Shown: one piece after another, positions 49,901 through 53,368 of the stretch | How positions within the stretch are numbered: position 1 is the stretch's first letter | Layout: each line of letters starts with the position of its first letter | NCBI GenBank assembly: GCA_018660225.1 | Contig: JABJKT010000024.1 | Span: 1 to 53,368, forward strand | Source: Kordiimonadaceae bacterium | GTDB lineage: Bacteria > Pseudomonadota > Alphaproteobacteria > Sphingomonadales > Emcibacteraceae | DNA length: 53,368 bases | Direction of reading: 5' to 3' | The notes under the pieces: generated by a model | The model's database searches: none | What the model saw: only the letters and a program-made list of their open reading frames with translations | What the model was told of the DNA's origin: nothing | Translations under genes and position numbers: made by a program

Positions 49901-51098
49901 CGTCAAAGAACAAGCCTTCAAACAGAGCTTCTGCTGTTTCACGTGTTGGTGGCTCACCAGGACGCATAACGCGGTAAATTTCAGACAGCGCCATATCACG
50001 GTTTTGACATTTATCTGCCATAAGCGTGTTACGTAGGTAAGGCCCGATGCGAAGATGGTCAATATTCAGTACCTCAATATTCTTATATCCGGCATCTGCA
50101 AACACTTCGAGGTGCTCAGCAGTAATTTCTTCACCAGCTTCGATGTAAATCTCACCGGTTTTGCCGTTGACCATATCTTCGGCCGCAAAACGGTTAATAA
50201 GATCTTCGTCAGGAAGAAGAAGGTTTTTAATGCCTTCTTTTTCAATTTTCTTAATGAGGCGCGGGGTAATTTTCTTACCCGCTTCAACGATCACTTCGCC
50301 ACTTTTTGCATCAACAAGATCAAATGTTGATTTAATGCCGCGCCAGCTTTCAATATCGAATGGAACGCTCCAACCACCTTTTGCTTTTTTATAAGCAAGG
50401 CGATCATAGTAATAATCAAGAATATTTTCAGAACTAAGACCGAGTGCATAAAGAAGTGTCGTCACAGGCATTTTACGGCGACGGTCAAAGCGAACATGAA
50501 TGATGTCTTTTGCATCAAATTCAAAATCAAGCCATGAGCCACGGTAAGGAATGACACGGGCAGAAAATAGGAATTTTCCTGATGCCTGTGTTTTACCTTT
50601 ATCATGATCAAAGAATACACCAGGCGAACGGTGCATTTGCGATACGATAACGCGTTCCGTACCATTAACAACAAAGGTACCACGGTCCGTCATAAGAGGA
50701 AGATCGCCCATATAAACGTCTTGCTCTTTAATATCGAGCACGCTGCGCGCTTCTGTTTCTTCATCAATTTCAAAAACAATCAAACGTAATGTCACACGTA
50801 GAGGTGCGGCGTAAGTAATATCACGCTGCTGACACTCATCCGTATCATATTTCGGTTTTTCAAGTTCGTATGAAACAAACTCCAGAGATGCCGTTTCAGC
50901 AAAATCCGCTATTGGAAATACGCTTTTAAATACGCCCTGTAAACCATTATCAGTACGGTCATCACGCTCAACATCTGTTTGTAAAAACTGATCATAAGAG
51001 CTCTTTTGAACCTTAATAAGATTAGGCATTTCTGCCACTTCACGGATGCGTCCAAAATTCTTACGAACTTTTTTACGACTGGAATAAGAAGTCGCCAT
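46998..51098 (-). CDS. rpoB: DNA-directed RNA polymerase beta subunit
   Basis: The 1366-residue beta subunit starts at the ATG in 51096-51098 (GAGGA six bases upstream); the TTG six bases earlier overlaps that site. It contains [11 protein letters not shown], the rifampicin-binding cluster [20 protein letters not shown] (about residue 525) with the sensitive-type residues (Asp, His, and Ser in [10 protein letters not shown]), and the C-terminal [20 protein letters not shown]. The enzyme is predicted rifampicin-sensitive at these positions. It transcribes together with rpoC, downstream of rplL. Confidence 0.99.
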   Translation of the reverse strand: MATSYSSRKKVRKNFGRIREVAEMPNLIKVQKSSYDQFLQTDVERDDRTDNGLQGVFKSVFPIADFAETASLEFVSYELEKPKYDTDECQQRDITYAAPLRVTLRLIVFEIDEETEARSVLDIKEQDVYMGDLPLMTDRGTFVVNGTERVIVSQMHRSPGVFFDHDKGKTQASGKFLFSARVIPYRGSWLDFEFDAKDIIHVRFDRRRKMPVTTLLYALGLSSENILDYYYDRLAYKKAKGGWSVPFDIESWRGIKSTFDLVDAKSGEVIVEAGKKITPRLIKKIEKEGIKNLLLPDEDLINRFAAEDMVNGKTGEIYIEAGEEITAEHLEVFADAGYKNIEVLNIDHLRIGPYLRNTLMADKCQNRDMALSEIYRVMRPGEPPTRETAEALFEGLFFDGERYDLSSVGRVKMNMRLDLDCPDDHRVLRKEDILEVLRTMIDLKDGKGVVDDIDHLGNRRVRSVGELMENQYRIGLLRMERAIRERMSSIDIDTVMPHDLVNAKPAVAAVREFFGSSQLSQFMDQTNPLSEITHKRRLSALGPGGLTRERAGFEVRDVHTTHYGRICPIETPEGPNIGLINSLATYAKVNKYGFIETPYRKVEGGKITDDVIYLSAMEEEKYTIAQANTPLTEKGDFAHDLVDCRQAGDHVLKKHKDISLMDVSPKQVVSVAAALIPFLENDDANRALMGSNMQRQAVPLLRAESPFVGTGMERVVARDSGAAVVAARGGVIDQVDAIRIVIRVTDKIDHDSSGVDIYTLSKFQRSNQNTCINQRPIVKVGDIVQEGDVLADGPSTDLGELALGRNVLVAFMPWHGYNFEDSILISERIVKDDVFTSIHIEEFEVMARDTKLGPEDITRDIPNVGEEGLRNLDEAGIVYLGAEVHPGDILVGKITPKGESPMTPEEKLLRAIFGEKAADVRDTSMRLPPGVAGTVVEVRVFNRHGIDKDERAIAIEREEIERLSKDREDEQTILDRSIYVRLRPLLVGQKVLSGTSEVRKGTKITEEILEELANGLWWQLAIDNAKVMEKVDALHQQFEDARSQLHARFEEKIEKLQRGDELLPGVLKMVKVFVAVKRKLQPGDKMAGRHGNKGVISRILPQEDMPYLEDGTPVDICLNPLGVPSRMNVGQILETHLGWASRGLGVQISNMLDAHDVAEADKANNLRDKFKNVYSVDQYKSEITPLNDEDLIGMSDNLRNGIPMATPVFDGAHEPDVVDMLKEADLDGSGQVDLYDGLTGDKFDRKVTVGYIYMLKLHHLVDDKIHARSIGPYSLVTQQPLGGKAQFGGQRFGEMEVWALQAYGAAYTLQEMLTVKSDDVNGRTKVYESIVRGDDSFDAGIPESFNVLVKEMKSLCLNVELTNHNK

Positions 51099-51178
51099 GT
51101 TCAATCCTCGCCAATATATTCTCGATCAAAGTAAATTACTATTAAGAAACAAAGCCTTAGCAGTAATTTAATATATTA

Positions 51179-51206
51179 CATATAAACACTAAATCAGATA
51201 CGTCAA
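51179..51206 (-). promoter_or_regulatory. Possible internal promoter for rpoBC
   Basis: In the 297-base rplL-rpoB gap the minus strand has TTGACG (complement of 51201-51206), 16 bases, then TATATG (complement of 51179-51184). It would start transcription about 80 bases before rpoB and allow rpoBC expression independent of the hairpin upstream. Because the gap is very AT-rich, chance matches are likely. Confidence 0.4.
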
Positions 51207-51345
51207 AACCGCTTCAGAAAAGTATCTGAAAACGGTCACTTTAAACTAGTCAAAATAATTCTAAAATCAATGGTATATTATTGTTTTTTAACAAATTATT
51301 TTCTATCCAATTAGTTGTTTATACTACTCTCCCTAATAAAAGGGT

Positions 51346-51382
51346 AAAGGTGGTGTGGAAACAAAGTCAACACACCACCCTT
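51346..51382 (-). terminator. Hairpin between rplL and rpoB (attenuator)
   Basis: Just after the rplL stop the minus strand forms a 9-bp stem GGTGGTGTG / CACACCACC (51349-51379), which extends through AAAG/TTT pairs with one bulged base, then reads a C/T-rich run ending in TTTTATT. It occupies the same place as the partial terminator that lowers rpoBC relative to rplJL in E. coli, and probably does the same. Confidence 0.72.
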
Positions 51383-51395
51383 TAACTTTTAGAAC

Positions 51396-51767
51396 TTACT
51401 TAAGTTCTACAGAAGCACCAGCGGCCTCAAGCTTAGCTTTAAGTTCTTCAGCTTCAGCTTTAGGTGCGCCTTCTTTAACGACCTTAGGTGCGCCTTCTAC
51501 CATTTCTTTAGACTCTTTAAGTCCAAGACCGGTAATTGCACGCACTTCTTTAATCACGTTGATTTTCTTTTCGCCAGCAGCTGTAAGAACAACATCAAAT
51601 TCGTTTTTCTCTTCAGCAACTTCGCCAGCAGCAGCAGGTGCAGCCGCAGCAGCAGCAGGAGCAGCAGCAGATACGCCCCATTTTTCTTCTAGTAGTTTAG
51701 AAAGCTCAGCAGCTTCCATCACTGTTAATGCAGATAATTCATCAGCAATCTTATTAAGATCAGCCAT
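51396..51767 (-). CDS. rplL: 50S ribosomal protein L7/L12
   Basis: This 123-residue stalk protein has an N-terminal dimerisation helix ([20 protein letters not shown]), an Ala-rich hinge (about 34-48), and the C-terminal factor-binding domain [20 protein letters not shown] with [14 protein letters not shown]. It recruits EF-Tu, EF-G and other factors. It follows rplJ by 50 bases. Confidence 0.98.
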   Translation of the reverse strand: MADLNKIADELSALTVMEAAELSKLLEEKWGVSAAAPAAAAAAPAAAGEVAEEKNEFDVVLTAAGEKKINVIKEVRAITGLGLKESKEMVEGAPKVVKEGAPKAEAEELKAKLEAAGASVELK

Positions 51768-51817
51768 TTTATTTTCCTTAATTCAAAATATAATAATTCA
51801 ATTGAAACCCAGGTCGC

Positions 51818-52327
51818 TTAACCTTGCGATCCATAAGCACTAAATACACGAGCTAATTGCCCTGCAGGAGCTTGCGTAATGCTTGCAAGTTTTCCTGCTG
51901 GAGCTTGTAATAGCCCAACCAGTTTTCCACGAAGTTCATCAAGTCCAGGAAGTGCCGCAAGGGATTTAATACCATTCACGTCTAGAATAGTAGCATCCAT
52001 TGTGCCGCCAACGATTTCGAGTTTCTCGTTACCTTTAGCGTATTTTACCAGAACTTTGGCAGCCGCAACAACATCTTCGGAATAACCCAGTGCAGTTGTG
52101 CCTGTCAGATGATCTCCAAGGTCTTCTATTTTAGTACCTTCAAGAGCAAGACGAGCAAGCCGATTCTTAGCAACCTTCAAAGTAGCGCCCTGCTCACGCA
52201 TTTTACCGCGCAAATCAGACATCTCAGCAACGTTAAGCCCGCGGTTGCGAACTACAACTACAGAAGCTGACGTGCCAAACACACCTTTGAGAAAAGTTAC
52301 CATTTCCTCTTTTTGAGTACGATCCAT
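51818..52327 (-). CDS. rplJ: 50S ribosomal protein L10
   Basis: The ATG at 52325-52327 (GGAG six bases upstream) gives a 169-residue L10; the TTG 18 bases earlier lacks such a site. L10 anchors L7/L12 dimers to the 23S rRNA. It contains VVVVRNRGLNVAEMSDLR, LKVAKNRLARLAL and a long C-terminal helix for L12. In the family L10-L12 binds its own leader to repress translation; a matching leader precedes the gene. Confidence 0.97.
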   Translation of the reverse strand: MDRTQKEEMVTFLKGVFGTSASVVVVRNRGLNVAEMSDLRGKMREQGATLKVAKNRLARLALEGTKIEDLGDHLTGTTALGYSEDVVAAAKVLVKYAKGNEKLEIVGGTMDATILDVNGIKSLAALPGLDELRGKLVGLLQAPAGKLASITQAPAGQLARVFSAYGSQG

Positions 52328-52345
52328 TCTCGTCTCCGACTTCAA

Positions 52346-52600
52346 TCTGTAAGAACCAATAAATCAATTCCTACCATTCATATTAGATATATAATGCAAT
52401 TGCCTTATATACCGCTCATGCCTGTCGCCTCCACCAACTAAGGTTTTAGCACGGAAACTATGATAATTATCACAACCCCATCTATGCAGGCCCTATGGCT
52501 TAAATCGGCCCCTATAAATAGGTTTCGACACCTGCAGTTTCGGACAAGCCAGGATTACATCATATTAGCTGTAACCCCTAGTTCCCGTCAGACACTTCTA
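52346..52600 (-). ncRNA. Ribosomal protein L10 leader (autoregulatory RNA element)
   Basis: The 298 bases between rplA and rplJ hold no gene. On the minus strand the core (about 52470-52550) reads CTGCAGGTGTCGAAACC, a small CCTAT/ATAGG hairpin, GGGGCCGATTTAAGCC and GGGCCTGCATAGATGGGG. The CAGG and CCTG arms pair, and the purine-rich internal loops resemble the kink-turn site bound by the L10(L12)4 complex in L10 leaders. The likely role is feedback repression of rplJL. Outer boundaries are approximate. Confidence 0.65.
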
Positions 52601-52625
52601 ACGGAATTACTTTTCATCAGCAGGC

Positions 52626-53324
52626 TTATTCGCCAAGTGCCAATGCTGTATCAATAGTTAGACCAGGACCCATCGTTGATGTTAAAGACATATTTTTAAA
52701 GTATGTACCTTTAACGCCAGATGGTCTGGCTTTAGCAACCGCGCTAACGAGAGTTTTTACATTCTCAACGATTGCTTTTTCATCAAAACTAATTTTGCCA
52801 ACGCCTACGTGGATGACACCGGCCTTTTCTACACGGTATTCAACCTGCCCACCCTTTGCTGCCTTAATAGCAGCTTCAACGTCTTGAGTTACGGTCCCAA
52901 GTTTTGGGTTTGGCATGAGACCACGGGGGCCGAGCACCTTACCAAGACGACCAACAACAGCCATCATGTCTGGAGTTGCAATACAACGATCAAAACCCAT
53001 CTCACCCTTTTGAATTATTTCCATCAAATCTTCTGCACCAACAAATTCTGCACCGGCCGCTTTTGCTTTTTCAGCATTATCACCACGTGCAAATACTGCA
53101 ACACGAACATTCTTTCCCGTCCCGTTAGGAAGCCCTATCACACCACGAACCATTTGATCTGCATGACGAGGATCAACTCCAAGGCATATCGCCACTTCTA
53201 CGGTCTCATCAAACTTTACCTTTGAGCGCTCTTTAAGTACCTTGACAGCTTCTTCGATAGAATAAGAAGCATTTAGATCAAGGCCTTCGAGCATAGCCTT
53301 TGCACGTTTACCTAATTTAGCCAT
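52626..53324 (-). CDS. rplA: 50S ribosomal protein L1
   Basis: This 232-residue L1 forms the mobile stalk at the E site. It contains [40 protein letters not shown]-type sequence and [10 protein letters not shown]. In E. coli it also represses the L11 operon. The start is the ATG in 53322-53324, with AAAGGA seven bases upstream; the GTG directly before it is a weaker choice. It follows rplK by four bases. Confidence 0.98.
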   Translation of the reverse strand: MAKLGKRAKAMLEGLDLNASYSIEEAVKVLKERSKVKFDETVEVAICLGVDPRHADQMVRGVIGLPNGTGKNVRVAVFARGDNAEKAKAAGAEFVGAEDLMEIIQKGEMGFDRCIATPDMMAVVGRLGKVLGPRGLMPNPKLGTVTQDVEAAIKAAKGGQVEYRVEKAGVIHVGVGKISFDEKAIVENVKTLVSAVAKARPSGVKGTYFKNMSLTSTMGPGLTIDTALALGE

Positions 53325-53328
53325 CACC

Positions 53329-53368
53329 TTATCCTTTAACTTCTAGGCCCATTGAACGGGCAGTACCA
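53329..53368 (-). CDS. rplK: 50S ribosomal protein L11 (C-terminal 12 residues, partial)
   Basis: The last codons on the minus strand translate to [12 protein letters not shown] followed by TAA (complement of 53329-53331). This is the invariant C-terminus of L11, and the position directly upstream of rplA is as expected. The rest of the gene lies beyond the right edge. Confidence 0.93.
   Translation of the reverse strand, partial: GTARSMGLEVKG

Noticed and set aside
52460-52657. 65-residue plus-strand open frame in the rplA-rplJ gap
   Set aside because: The same bases form the structured L10 leader on the other strand; the frame has no ribosome site and no family resemblance.

Overview
The window is chromosomal DNA from an alphaproteobacterium of moderate to low GC content. 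The indicators are a MipZ division ATPase at the left edge, DUF1489, an ATP12-family chaperone, a crcB-rluC-HAD-atp12 cluster, and rpoBC running straight into the str, S10, spc and alpha ribosomal clusters with no rpmJ (L36) next to secY. Protein sequences point to a non-Rhizobiales lineage, perhaps Emcibacterales/Kordiimonadales or a relative, but the sequence alone does not settle this. An orphan FliN suggests a flagellated cell. No insertion sequence, prophage, CRISPR array or conjugative gene was seen.

Layout. (1) 1-3.1 kb: partial mipZ, a divergent Bax-like glucosaminidase, then DUF1489-mgtE on the minus strand. (2) 3.3-5.8 kb: two plus-strand envelope genes, a Cys-rich DUF3015-like secreted protein and a DUF4105 (Lnb N-terminal) protein, separated by a strong hairpin terminator. 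(3) 5.8-11 kb: a minus-strand set of exported proteins: a metallo-hydrolase fold protein with a damaged zinc motif, two tandem M19 dipeptidase lipoproteins, an M55 D-aminopeptidase, DUF1330 and a YajG-like lipoprotein. This looks like a periplasmic peptide-degradation module. (4) 11-12.3 kb: tRNA-Leu(GAG), a lone short fliN, and lipB. (5) 12.3-16.1 kb: propionyl-CoA carboxylase pccB-pccA with acylphosphatase. (6) 16.2-24.1 kb: crcB-rluC-HAD-atp12, cyclopropane fatty acid synthase, degQ-rarA, and class II aldolase.

(7) 24.2-53.4 kb: about 29 kb of translation and transcription genes, all on the minus strand. In transcription order they are rplK(partial)-rplA-[L10 leader]-rplJ-rplL-rpoB-rpoC-[terminator, promoter]-rpsL-rpsG-fusA-tuf-[hairpin]-rpsJ-rplC-rplD-rplW-rplB-rpsS-rplV-rpsC-rplP-rpmC-rpsQ-rplN-rplX-rplE-rpsN-rpsH-rplF-rplR-rpsE-rpmD-rplO-secY-adk-[promoter]-rpsM-rpsK-rpoA-rplQ-[terminator]. 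Many of these genes overlap at start and stop codons, which implies translational coupling. The few longer gaps hold recognisable hairpins or promoters that split the block into transcription units.

Most of the window is conserved housekeeping DNA. The parts most likely to hold undescribed biology are the exported peptidase module (5.8-11 kb) and the DUF3015-like/DUF4105 pair (3.3-5.8 kb). All functional claims rest on motif recognition by eye; no database search was run.
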